Source of the DNA: Rhizobium sp. Q54
GTDB lineage: Bacteria > Pseudomonadota > Alphaproteobacteria > UBA2966 > CAIVPW01
Direction of reading: 5' to 3'
Assembly: GCA_945889645.1 (NCBI GenBank)
Contig: CAMDCA010000007.1
Span: 1 to 62,479 of the forward strand
DNA: 62,479 nt
The notes beneath the pieces are model-generated. The model searched no databases and was not told the DNA's origin. It saw only the letters and a list, made by a program, of their open reading frames with translations. The translations under genes and the position numbers were made by a program. This document shows positions 1 through 8,044 of this stretch, in pieces (positions within the stretch are counted from its first letter, which is position 1; each line of letters begins with the position of its first letter).

Positions 1-857
1 GGCCGTGCAAGGAAGCCTGGCGATCCTTGTAGGCGAAACTCGTCATAGTTCGGCAACAGATGGACCCGTGGCGCGGTCCGCCGTGGGAGGGTCGCGTTAT
101 CGGCCGACCAGTAGCCGGTGCCGTCAATCGATTCGTGGTCCAGTTGATCGGCCACCAGTGCCACGCCGCGCTTGCCGTCGGCTTGAGTCAATCCGGACCA
201 CCAACCGAAGTCCGCCAGAGACGCCGGGCCGTGTCCGGTGAAGTAGAGCAGCGTCAGCTTGGCGAGGGCTTCCTCCTCGCTGAGCACAGGCGCCGCGGGC
301 GCGCGCTCATCGACAAGCGCGTATGTGAACTGCTTCCCGCGCAGCGGCCCGCTAAACACAATCGCGTCGAGCTCGGCATGCATCACGAGAAGCCCGAGGC
401 GCTGTCCGCTCGCCTCAATGCCGGCCGCTGAAAGTGCTCTGCCGATGTCGGCGCGCGTGACCGACGTTCCGCGCAGCGCCCCATTGAGGACGGTACGGCT
501 GCGCTTGCGCGTTGCCGCATCGATCTCGAACTGGCGATCGTAGTACGCCGCCAGCTTACGCACACGCGGTGCAGTCACCTGAAGCAACCAGCGGATGTCG
601 GCGGGCAGCACGAAGTGCCACGTCGGTCGCAGTACGTGGGTGCGCAGGATGGTGCCGGCGTTGAATGCCGCGTCGAGATCGGCGCTGGTGATTGCGCCCT
701 TAGTGCGCTGCGCGAGTGCCCACTTGGCGCCGAGGTAGTCCTGGGACTGGACGGCACCGAGCGAGAGGACGACCGCTTCCGGCGACGCTGCCGGTTGCCC
801 CGCCAGACGTTGGGTACGCAGGCGACGTGCGGCGACCGCGGCGGGGGTCGCTGCCAC
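1..857 (-). CDS. Winged-helix DNA-binding protein (HTH_42 / AlkZ-like), 3' end off the window, probable frameshift
   Basis: The minus strand is open from a GTG at 857 to the window edge (about 285 codons). Recognisable family words are QSQDYLGAKWAL, LRTHVLRPTWHFV, YFTGHGPASLADFGWW and LLPNYDEF, in the order usual for the winged-helix HTH_42 family that includes AlkZ/YcaQ-type DNA glycosylases. The GTG is 22 bases after the stop of the RodZ-like gene, so the two probably share a transcript. Near the window edge the frame goes wrong: after YDEF the expected AYKDR appears in another frame, with about five bases missing. The gene may be a pseudogene, or the sequence may hold an error close to a contig end. 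Function in repair is only inferred from the family. Confidence 0.7.
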   Translation of the reverse strand, partial: MAATPAAVAARRLRTQRLAGQPAASPEAVVLSLGAVQSQDYLGAKWALAQRTKGAITSADLDAAFNAGTILRTHVLRPTWHFVLPADIRWLLQVTAPRVRKLAAYYDRQFEIDAATRKRSRTVLNGALRGTSVTRADIGRALSAAGIEASGQRLGLLVMHAELDAIVFSGPLRGKQFTYALVDERAPAAPVLSEEEALAKLTLLYFTGHGPASLADFGWWSGLTQADGKRGVALVADQLDHESIDGTGYWSADNATLPRRTAPRVHLLPNYDEFRLQGSPGFLAR

Positions 858-879
858 GCGAAGCGAAAGAACGGAGGGC

Positions 880-2364
880 TTAGGGCTGAACGGCGGTGCC
901 GTTCAGCAGCTTCTCGGCCGACAGAGAGACATTGCGGCGCACCGTGCCCGGCGGACCGAGCGGCGGGATCACCTTGCCGTCCACCGACACCTCAAGGGCG
1001 CCAGCATTGCCGGTCATCATCACGAGGTCTTCGCGAGCCGGCGCGATGTACTTGTCGCCGGCGCGCAAGATGCGGGTGAGCAGCAATTCGCCGGCAGCAC
1101 CGGTGATCTGCACCCAGCTGTCCTGGTGCGCCAGCACGACGACGCGGCCGCTCGTTGCACCAAAGATTTGGCCTTCGCGGTTGGCGAGAACGAGATCGAC
1201 GGGTGCGGCGGGCGGCACGATCGGCGCGACCATCGGCAGCGGCGGCGCCACGGCGGCGGCGACTTGCGGCGCGGGCGGCGCAAGGATGGTGGGGGTCGTC
1301 ACCAGCGGCTCGGCGGCCACGACTGCGGCAGCGGCAGCAGCGGGCGGCGTGAACTCTTCGACGACGGCGACCGGCTCGGCCGGCGCGGGCGCGGTGGGCG
1401 ACGGAACCGGATCGAGCGCGGCAATCTCAGGCTCGCGCGCGGCCTCAGGCGTTGCGGGTGCGGCGGCGACGTCCGGCGTTGCGGCCGGAGGCGTGGTGAC
1501 AACGGCAGTCTCGACCGGTGCGGGCGTCGCCGCAGGAATGGCAGGAGCAGGCGTCGCGGCAACGTTGGGTGCCGGCGCCCGCGGAGTTGCGGGCGGAGTC
1601 GCGGCAGCCGGCGGCGTTGTCGTGCGTGGGGCGGTGGCGGCGGGCGGTGGCGCGGCCTGCACCGGTTGCGTCACCGGCAATACGCCGAGCACGCGGCCGA
1701 TCGCCGGATCCAGCGTCTGCCCCGCCGGAGCGGCGGGGGCCGTCTGTGGAATGGCGGGCGGGTCGATGCGCGGCGCGGTCACCGCGTTGGCGGCGCGGAC
1801 GTCGATGACGCCGAGGTTTCCGCCGGTGATCGTATTCGGGTTGGCAGCGGCGACGGCGCGATCCACCGGCGGCGACGGCACGCGATCGACCAACGACACA
1901 CCGGTACGCTCGGCGTAGTACCAGGCGCCGAACACGACAGCGGCGAGCACCGCCGACATGCCGAGCAGCCAGCCGCGCGGAACGCGCTCGACCGGTTCAG
2001 CGGTCGGGAACACGAGGGGCGTGCGGCGGCGCGACGTGCTGGTCTCTTGCTTGAATGCTTCGACCGCGGCAGCTGGGTCGAGTCCGAGGTAGTCGGCGTA
2101 CGAGCGCACGAAGCCGAGCGCGTATGCTGGCGCCGGCAGATCGCCGAAGCGGCCTTCCTCGATGGCGGCGAGATGTTCCTTGCGGATGCGCAGCGTCGTC
2201 GCGACCTGCACGACGTCCACGCCGGACTGTACGCGTGCAGCGGCGAACTCGGTGCCAATCCCTTGGTAGCGCTGACTGCGATCATCGGGCACACCGCGCA
2301 AATGCAGGCGGCGATCCGGGTCGCGGCGGTTCGGGTCGAGATCGAGCGGCGTGATATTGGTCAT
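880..2364 (-). CDS. rodZ: RodZ-like protein: N-terminal HTH, one membrane helix, Ala/Pro-rich linker, DUF4115
   Basis: The 494-residue product has the RodZ layout. A cytoplasmic HTH_25 domain (about 36-100, with LRIRKEHLAAIEEG and ALGFVRSYADYLGLD) is followed by one membrane helix (about 131-151). A long periplasmic Ala/Pro/Thr linker of about 200 residues follows, then a C-terminal DUF4115 domain (VVLAHQDSWVQI to RRNVSLSAEKLLNG). RodZ anchors MreB and helps keep rod shape. I chose ATG 2364 rather than the upstream GTG-type frame start because GGAG lies nine bases before it and the family starts close to the HTH. The repetitive linker is the cause of long shadow frames on the plus strand. Confidence 0.8.
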   Translation of the reverse strand: MTNITPLDLDPNRRDPDRRLHLRGVPDDRSQRYQGIGTEFAAARVQSGVDVVQVATTLRIRKEHLAAIEEGRFGDLPAPAYALGFVRSYADYLGLDPAAAVEAFKQETSTSRRRTPLVFPTAEPVERVPRGWLLGMSAVLAAVVFGAWYYAERTGVSLVDRVPSPPVDRAVAAANPNTITGGNLGVIDVRAANAVTAPRIDPPAIPQTAPAAPAGQTLDPAIGRVLGVLPVTQPVQAAPPPAATAPRTTTPPAAATPPATPRAPAPNVAATPAPAIPAATPAPVETAVVTTPPAATPDVAAAPATPEAAREPEIAALDPVPSPTAPAPAEPVAVVEEFTPPAAAAAAVVAAEPLVTTPTILAPPAPQVAAAVAPPLPMVAPIVPPAAPVDLVLANREGQIFGATSGRVVVLAHQDSWVQITGAAGELLLTRILRAGDKYIAPAREDLVMMTGNAGALEVSVDGKVIPPLGPPGTVRRNVSLSAEKLLNGTAVQP

Positions 2365-2629
2365 GGAATCGAACTCCGCCCCGCATCCCCACGGGGCCCG
2401 CACGAATCTCAACTGCTTATGGTTAAGGAAGGGTTACTAGGCAGCGCAGGGCTGGTGCGCACCACCCGTCCCTTCCCCGCAGAATGCTGATCGCGCAAGA
2501 GCCAGTAAACCAGAAATCCCGTAGGCGCCGCAACGCGTTGGGCATTGTCTCGGATGTGGACGGCATCCGCGTTCCGTTTTCGTTCGCGATTTCCGCGCGT
2601 TGCTGATCGCCGCGCACACTGTTTGCGGT

Positions 2630-3682
2630 TTAGCCCCGTCGAGCCAGCGCGTCGACCGCGTCAGACACGAGTTCGTCGATGATCGCCGCTGTCGGCTCGA
2701 TGCGCCTCACCATCCCGACGCTTTGACCGGCCATCAGCGAGCCGTTTTCGACGTCGCCGTTGATGACGGCATTGCGCAACTGGCCGGCCCAGAAGTGTTC
2801 GATCTTCAGCCGCGCGGCAGACTGGTCGATCTTGCCGGCGCGGAATTCGTCGAGCACCTCGCGCTGGAACTGCATGAAGCGGCGCGTGCCGGCGTTCTGG
2901 ATAGCGCGCACCGGAATCACCGGGAGCTGCGGATCGAGCTGCACGCTGGGCACCGCGTCGCGCGCGGCGGCGTTGATGAAGGCCTGCTTGCACTTCGGAT
3001 GCGCGATCGACTCGGTGGCGCACACGAAGCGCGTGCCGAGCTGACAGCCGGCCGCCCCCATCTCCAGGTACATGGCGATGGCGGCGCCGCGGCCGATTCC
3101 GCCGGCGACGAACACCGGGATGTCGCGCAGCTGCGGCAGCAGCTCCTGCGCCAGCACCGAGGTCGATACCGGGCCGACGTGTCCGCCGGCTTCATTGCCT
3201 TCGATGATGATGCCGTCGGCGCCGGCGCGTGTCAGGCGGTGCGCCAGCGCGATTGCCGGTGCGAACGCCAGCGCGCGGGCACCGCCGTCCTTGACGCGCT
3301 TCACGTCGGCTGTCTTGGGCACGCCACCCGCCAGCACGACGTGGCTGACCTTGCGCTCCAAACACACGTCGATGAGCGCGTGCAGGTCGGGATGCAGCGT
3401 GATGAGGTTGACGCCGAACGGCTTGTCGGTGAGCGCAAAGGTCGCGTCGATCTCGGCCGCCAGTTGGGCGGGCGACATGGAGCCGGTGGCGAGCACGCCG
3501 AACGCGCCGGCGTTCGACATGGCGGCGACCAGATGGCGTTCGGACACCCACGTCATCGCGCCGCCCATGATGGCGTAGCGCGTGCCTAGCAGGGCCCGGC
3601 CCTTGGCCCAGAGATTGTCGAGCAGGACCTGGGCGCGCCCTAGGTCTTTGGCGGAGAGTTGCGACCGCTCAGGAAGCATCCA
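2630..3682 (-). CDS. Nitronate monooxygenase (2-nitropropane dioxygenase family)
   Basis: This FMN-dependent TIM-barrel enzyme oxidises alkyl nitronates such as propionate 3-nitronate. The sequence shows the early GTRYAIMGGAMTWVS segment, the central GADGIIIEGNEAGGHVGP segment with the conserved histidine, and the phosphate-binding part FVAGGIGRGAAIAMYLEMGA followed by GTRFVCATES. The length of about 350 residues is normal. The start is uncertain: ATG 3682 overlaps the end of lysC by 14 bases, and an ATG at 3736 lies deeper inside lysC. It is transcribed after lysC. Close relatives include enoyl-ACP reductase FabK, but the GGH motif favours nitronate monooxygenase. Confidence 0.82.
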   Translation of the reverse strand, partial: WMLPERSQLSAKDLGRAQVLLDNLWAKGRALLGTRYAIMGGAMTWVSERHLVAAMSNAGAFGVLATGSMSPAQLAAEIDATFALTDKPFGVNLITLHPDLHALIDVCLERKVSHVVLAGGVPKTADVKRVKDGGARALAFAPAIALAHRLTRAGADGIIIEGNEAGGHVGPVSTSVLAQELLPQLRDIPVFVAGGIGRGAAIAMYLEMGAAGCQLGTRFVCATESIAHPKCKQAFINAAARDAVPSVQLDPQLPVIPVRAIQNAGTRRFMQFQREVLDEFRAGKIDQSAARLKIEHFWAGQLRNAVINGDVENGSLMAGQSVGMVRRIEPTAAIIDELVSDAVDALARRG

Positions 3683-4889
3683 GCCCGTAGGCGGTGTGCA
3701 GAGTGCGCAGCGCGAGTTCGGTGTATTCCTCGGCAATCAGCACGCTGACCTTGATCTCGGAGGTCGAGATGGTCTGGATATTGATGCCCTTGTCGGCCAG
3801 CGCCTGGAACATGCGGTAGGCGATACCGGCGTGGCTGCGCATGCCGACGCCGATGACCGACACCTTGACCACGTCGGCCGCCGCGATGACGCGGTCGAAA
3901 CCGATCTGCGCCTTGGCGCCTTCGATCACCTGCAGCGTGCGCTTCAGGTCGCTGCGTCCGACGGTGAACGTCAGGTCGGTGCTCTTGCCGTCCTCCGACA
4001 CGTTCTGAACGATCATATCGACGTTGATGTTGGCGTTGGCGAGCGGGCCAAAGATGCGCGCCGCGACGCCGGGCCTGTCGGCGACCTTGACCAAGGTGAC
4101 CTTGGCCTCGTTCGGCGAGTACGCAATGCCACTGACGAGTTCGTCTTCCACACCATCCTCCTCGTCGACAACCAACGTGCCGGGCGCGTCGCTGAAACTG
4201 GAAAGGACCTGCACGACGACCTTGTGCTTCATCCCCATCAGCACCGAACGGGTCTGTAGCACTTTCGCGCCCAGCGACGCGGCCTCGAGCATTTCCTCGA
4301 AAGTGATCTTATCAAGCTTGCGCGCCTTGGTAACGATGCGCGGGTCGGCGGTGTAGACACCGTCGACGTCAGTATAGATGTCGCAGCGATCCGCCTTGAG
4401 CGCCGCTGCCAGCGCCACCGCCGAGGTGTCCGAGCCGCCGCGGCCGAGCGTCGTGACGCGGCCGTCGGAGCCCAGCGCCTGGAAGCCCGGCACCACGGCA
4501 ACTTCGCCGCGCTTGAAGCCGGCAAGGATCTTTTCGGTGTCGATGGAAGTGATGCGCGCCTTGCCGTGCGCGGCGTCGGAGCGGATGGCAATTTCCCAGC
4601 TTGGCCACGAGCGCGCCTTGAGGCCGACTTCCTGGAGCGCCAGCGCCACCAGGCCGATGGTGACCTGCTCGCCCGTCGCCACGACGACGTCGTACTCGGC
4701 GTCGTCCACCTTGGAGGACACGGCGTCAACCAGCTTCACGAGGTTGTCGGTGTGGCCGGACATGGCCGAGACCACGACCGCAACTTCGTTGCCGGCATCG
4801 ACCACCTTTTTTACGCGGCGGGCGACGTTCTTGATGCGGTCGACGTCACCGACGGACGTACCGCCAAACTTGAGCACCAGGCGTGCCAT
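3669..4889 (-). CDS. lysC: Aspartate kinase
   Basis: Aspartokinase phosphorylates L-aspartate, the first step to lysine, threonine, methionine and diaminopimelate. The 406-residue protein begins with the substrate/ATP motif KFGGTSVGD (7-15), carries GRGGSDTSAVALA in the kinase domain, and ends in two ACT domains (about 265-400, starting at ATLVKVADRPG and VSVIGVGMRSHAG) that normally bind feedback amino acids. The length fits the single-function alphaproteobacterial enzyme. It is divergent from ubiG across a 117-base gap, the usual alphaproteobacterial arrangement. The stop lies inside the 5' end of the nitronate monooxygenase frame. Confidence 0.95.
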   Translation of the reverse strand: MARLVLKFGGTSVGDVDRIKNVARRVKKVVDAGNEVAVVVSAMSGHTDNLVKLVDAVSSKVDDAEYDVVVATGEQVTIGLVALALQEVGLKARSWPSWEIAIRSDAAHGKARITSIDTEKILAGFKRGEVAVVPGFQALGSDGRVTTLGRGGSDTSAVALAAALKADRCDIYTDVDGVYTADPRIVTKARKLDKITFEEMLEAASLGAKVLQTRSVLMGMKHKVVVQVLSSFSDAPGTLVVDEEDGVEDELVSGIAYSPNEAKVTLVKVADRPGVAARIFGPLANANINVDMIVQNVSEDGKSTDLTFTVGRSDLKRTLQVIEGAKAQIGFDRVIAAADVVKVSVIGVGMRSHAGIAYRMFQALADKGINIQTISTSEIKVSVLIAEEYTELALRTLHTAYGLDAS

Positions 4890-5006
4890 GGAGTTCCCAG
4901 CAGAAGCCCGCGCCGCGCCGCGAAACGGCAGAATTGCGGCGCCGAAGGCGCGTATACATACTCAATCGTCCCCAGGTCCCGCAACGCCCGCCGTCCAGGC
5001 CCCGCC

Positions 5007-5741
5007 ATGAACGCCCGCAGCCAGCCACCCCGTGTCGACGCGGCCGAAATCGGCAAGTTCTCCGCCCTGGCGCCGCAGTGGTGGGACCCCACGGGCCCGA
5101 TGGCGCCACTGCACGCCATCAACGCCACCCGGGTCCGCTATGTACGGGACCGTACCTGCGCGCACTTCGGCCGCGCCGTCGCGGGCAGGGCGCCGCTGCA
5201 TGGCCTGACCGTACTCGACGTCGGGTGCGGAGCCGGTCTGCTGGCGGAACCCCTGGCCCGCCTCGGCGCCCAGGTCACCGGGATCGACGCCTCGGCCGAA
5301 GCGATCGAAGCGGCGCGCGAGCACGCGGCCGGCGGCGGCCTGTCGATCGACTACCGCGTCGGAACGGCCGGCAACGTGGCCGGACCGTTCGATGTCGTCG
5401 CCGCCATGGAGGTCGTCGAGCACGTGCCCGACCTTGGCGCATTCGTCACCGAGGCCACCGCGGCGATGGCGCCCGGCGGCCTGTTCGTCGCCGCAACGCT
5501 AAACCGCACGCCGAAGGCGTACGCACTGGCGATCGTCGGCGCCGAATACGTGCTGCGCTGGTTGCCGCGCGGCACCCACGACTGGAGCAAGTTTGTGCGC
5601 CCGGCCGAGTTCGCCCGCGCGCTGCGCACCACCGGCATTCGCGTGCGCGACGTCACCGGCGTCACCTTCGAGGCCGCGACCGGAACGTTCGCGCTGTCGC
5701 GCGACGTGGACGTGAACTACTTGGTGAGCGCGAGCCGGTAG
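5007..5741 (+). CDS. ubiG: Ubiquinone biosynthesis O-methyltransferase
   Basis: UbiG makes both O-methylations in ubiquinone synthesis using S-adenosylmethionine. The 244-residue protein has the SAM-binding motif VLDVGCGAG (69-77), followed by VTGIDAS, MEVVEHVPD and the UbiG-specific WLPRGTHDWSKF and C-terminal DVDVNYLV. I chose ATG 5007; the open frame extends upstream, but nothing before this matches the family, which begins at DAAEIGKFSALAPQWWDP. A weak promoter (TTGCGG at 4934, CATACT at 4957, 17 bases apart) lies in the lysC-ubiG gap. Divergence from lysC is a common alphaproteobacterial order. Confidence 0.93.
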   Translation: MNARSQPPRVDAAEIGKFSALAPQWWDPTGPMAPLHAINATRVRYVRDRTCAHFGRAVAGRAPLHGLTVLDVGCGAGLLAEPLARLGAQVTGIDASAEAIEAAREHAAGGGLSIDYRVGTAGNVAGPFDVVAAMEVVEHVPDLGAFVTEATAAMAPGGLFVAATLNRTPKAYALAIVGAEYVLRWLPRGTHDWSKFVRPAEFARALRTTGIRVRDVTGVTFEAATGTFALSRDVDVNYLVSASR

Positions 5742-5749
5742 CAAGCAGT

Positions 5750-5824
5750 CTGGATTGCTTCCTCGCTACGCTCCTCGCAATGACCACTCAAATGTCATTG
5801 CGAGCCGAAGGCGAAGCAATCCAG
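5750..5824. repeat. Interspersed palindromic repeat, two-arm copy
   Basis: A left arm at 5750-5784 (starting CTGGATTGCTT and ending CGCAATGAC) is followed after nine bases by a right arm at 5794-5824 (GTCATTGCGAG to GCAATCCAG) that is nearly its reverse complement. It lies in the 123-base gap between ubiG and the convergent DUF1178 gene. This is the well-known extragenic palindromic element of many alphaproteobacteria. A one-arm copy lies at 32659-32687. It could form a long stem in the RNA and act as a bidirectional 3' end for ubiG and the DUF1178 gene. Confidence 0.8.
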
Positions 5825-5864
5825 GAATGTTCGTGAAGCGCGGTGGCACTTTTTTTTCGCGACG

Positions 5865-6278
5865 CTACGCATCGCTCCGGGGCCGCCAGGGAATCTCGCC
5901 GAACTCGATTCCCTCGTCTTTCAGTTCGGCCGCTTCCTGGTCGGTGGCGCGGCCATAGATATTGCGCGCGTCGCGTTCGCCGTAGTGGATCTTGCGCGCT
6001 TCTTCGGCGAAGCGGCTGCCGACGTTGTCGGCGTTCTTCTCGATAAACGACTGCATGTTGGTCAGCATGTGCATCACGTGCGCGGCGGCGCGGCGATGCT
6101 CGGCCTCGCCCTTGCCGGTCGAGACGTTGGGCGCCATCGGCGCGCGGGCAACGCGCACGTCGCCGCACACCGGGCACGAAATCTCGCCCGCCTTCGCTTG
6201 CGTGTCGAAGGCCCCAGAGTCCGGAAACCACGCCTCGAAGACGTGGTCGTGTGAGCAGCGAATGTCGTAGACGACCAT
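5865..6278 (-). CDS. DUF1178 family protein
   Basis: The 137-residue product starts MVVYDIRCSHDHVFEAWF and has the pair CPVC about 25 residues later, followed by VARAPMAPNV, which is the DUF1178 pattern. The C-terminal half is helical and includes GERDARNIYGRAT and a final GIEFGEIPWRP. Its function is unknown; the cysteines suggest metal binding by analogy only. I chose ATG 6278 because the family begins at this residue; ATGs at 6293 and 6356 would add non-conserved residues. It follows the nitrilase-type gene on the same strand, a frequent alphaproteobacterial pairing. Confidence 0.85.
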   Translation of the reverse strand: MVVYDIRCSHDHVFEAWFPDSGAFDTQAKAGEISCPVCGDVRVARAPMAPNVSTGKGEAEHRRAAAHVMHMLTNMQSFIEKNADNVGSRFAEEARKIHYGERDARNIYGRATDQEAAELKDEGIEFGEIPWRPRSDA

Positions 6279-6374
6279 GCGAACCCCGCGCATCAAGTCG
6301 TAGTCACCATCGAAATACCGCGCGGACGGCCCCGCGGCAAGGCGCGCGGCACACAAAAGTGTGTCCCGCCCTCG

Positions 6375-7205
6375 TTAACCCTGGCCGCCGGGTGCGGCAA
6401 ATGCGCGGTCGTGGCTAAGGGCCGGGATGCGGCCGCGCGCCTCGGCGACGCGCGCCGGATCGATGACGGCGGTCACCACGCCGGGCGCCTCGCCACCGTC
6501 GGCCAGCACTTCGCCCCAGGGCGCGACAATAAGCGAATGCCCAAACGTGTGGCGGCCGCCGGGGTGCGCGCCGACCTGGGCGGGTGCCACGACGAAGCAT
6601 CCCGTCTCGATTGCCCGCGCGCGCAACAGCACGTGCCAATGGGCGCGGCCACTGAACTCGGTGAAGGCCGAAGGCACCACCAGCAATCCGGCGCCCGCCT
6701 TGGCGAGCGCGCGATACAGCTGTGGAAAGCGCACGTCGTAGCACACCGAAAGGCCAAGCTTGAGCCAAGGCAGGTCGGCCACCACCGCCGCGTCTCCGCC
6801 GCGGAAGGTCTGCGACTCGCGATAGCTGCGATCCGGCAGATCGACGTCGAACAGATGGATCTTGTCGTAGCGCGCCGCCACAGCGCCGTCGGGCGCCAGC
6901 AGCAGCAGGCGATTGGCGACCTTGCCGTCGCTCGCGCGCACGGCGAACGACCCCGCCAGCAGCCACCGCGCCACGCGCTTTGCTGCGGCGCGCAACGCCG
7001 CAACACCGGCGTGAGAGTCTTCGTCCACCGCCTCGCTGCCGGCGCGCACCGAGTCGGCCGGCATGCGCGTGACGTTCTCCGGCAGCGCAATGAAGTCGGC
7101 GCCGCGCGCCACCGCCGCGTCGATGCCGGCGACCGCGGCAGCGATGTTCACCGCCTCGTCCTCGCCCGCATTCAACTGCACGCACGCCGCGGTGAACGTG
7201 GTCAT
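6375..7205 (-). CDS. Carbon-nitrogen hydrolase (Nit-type amidase)
   Basis: This is a nitrilase-superfamily amidase of the Nit1/Nit2 branch, which hydrolyses deaminated glutathione or omega-amides. The full catalytic triad is visible in the 276-residue product: Glu43 in ALPENV, Lys115 in YDKIHLFD and Cys155 in SVCYDVRFPQLYR. The C-terminal GHSLIVAPWGEVLAD is typical. The ATG at 7205 overlaps the comF stop by four bases (ATGA), so translation is probably coupled to comF. In relatives a glutaredoxin gene (grxC) often sits between comF and this gene; here it is absent. Confidence 0.88.
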   Translation of the reverse strand: MTTFTAACVQLNAGEDEAVNIAAAVAGIDAAVARGADFIALPENVTRMPADSVRAGSEAVDEDSHAGVAALRAAAKRVARWLLAGSFAVRASDGKVANRLLLLAPDGAVAARYDKIHLFDVDLPDRSYRESQTFRGGDAAVVADLPWLKLGLSVCYDVRFPQLYRALAKAGAGLLVVPSAFTEFSGRAHWHVLLRARAIETGCFVVAPAQVGAHPGGRHTFGHSLIVAPWGEVLADGGEAPGVVTAVIDPARVAEARGRIPALSHDRAFAAPGGQG

Positions 7206-7984
7206 GCCGCGCCGTCGCGAATTGCCCGCGCCAGGGTCAGGACGTCGACGTGGGCCGCGCCAGCCGACAGCAATACGGAGGCGCAGGCCTCGGCGGTCGC
7301 ACCGGTGGTCATCACGTCGTCGATCAGGACAATGCGGCGATCGCGCACCGCTGGCTCGCGCGCCGCGCGGACACGAAACGCGCCGCGCACGTTGGCGAAC
7401 CGCGCGGCTCGGGTCGCCCCCTGTGCCGGCGTGTTGCGCAGGCGTTGCAGCGCGTCGGGCAGCACCCGCACGCCAGCCGCACGCCCGGCGGCGCGGGCAA
7501 GCAATGCCGCCTGGTTGTAGCGGCGGCGGAACAGGCGCACGCGATGCAGCGGCACCGGCACAACCAAATCGGCCTCCGCCAGCATCGTCGCACCGGCGCG
7601 CGCCATCCAGGCACCGAACGCCGGCGCCGCGTCGGTACGGTCGCCATGTTTGAAAGCGAGGATGCCGGCGCGGCTGCCGTCGTCGTACGCCATCACCGCG
7701 CGTGCCCTGCGATAGCGGCGCGGTTCGGCGACGCACACCCCGCACAACAGGGCGCCGCCGCCGAGTTCCGCTTCGAACGGGAATGGCAACCCGCAGCACG
7801 CGCACAATGGCTCGGCGAGAAACCGGATCGCCCGCCAGCAGGTGCCGCACAACTGGCTTTGGCTGTTGACGCTGGCGTCGCACGCCAGGCAGCGTGGCGG
7901 CAGAACGGCGTCGAGCACCAGGCGGCCGGCACGTGCCAGCCAGCCCACACCGAACCGTTCCCCGGAGGCGTTGCCCATCGTCAT
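7202..7984 (-). CDS. ComF family protein (double zinc ribbon / phosphoribosyltransferase)
   Basis: The 260-residue protein has the N-terminal cysteine clusters of ComF (CLACDAS, CGTCW, CACCGLPF, CGVC) and a C-terminal phosphoribosyltransferase fold with the PRPP-binding motif VLIDDVMTTGATAEAC. The segment VVPVPLHRVRLFRRRYNQA is also diagnostic. ComF proteins are linked to DNA uptake or purine handling, but their exact activity outside naturally competent bacteria is unclear. Start candidates ATG 7984 and ATG 7978 are six bases apart and neither has a clear ribosome site. It is divergent from the methyltransferase gene by 60 bases and leads the comF / nitrilase / DUF1178 run. Confidence 0.88.
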   Translation of the reverse strand: MTMGNASGERFGVGWLARAGRLVLDAVLPPRCLACDASVNSQSQLCGTCWRAIRFLAEPLCACCGLPFPFEAELGGGALLCGVCVAEPRRYRRARAVMAYDDGSRAGILAFKHGDRTDAAPAFGAWMARAGATMLAEADLVVPVPLHRVRLFRRRYNQAALLARAAGRAAGVRVLPDALQRLRNTPAQGATRAARFANVRGAFRVRAAREPAVRDRRIVLIDDVMTTGATAEACASVLLSAGAAHVDVLTLARAIRDGAA

Positions 7985-8044
7985 GCGGCGATTATAGAGC
8001 CGTCCCCTCTCCCTTTGCAGCGAGAGGGAGGCCAATATGGGCCC

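Noticed and set aside
1126-2490. Long plus-strand open frame of 454 codons opposite the RodZ-like gene
   Set aside because: It is Arg/Gly-rich, lacks any family signal and mirrors the Ala/Pro-rich linker of the minus-strand protein.
5865-6356. Longer start for the DUF1178 gene
   Set aside because: The extra 26 residues are not part of the family, which begins at MVVYDIRC.
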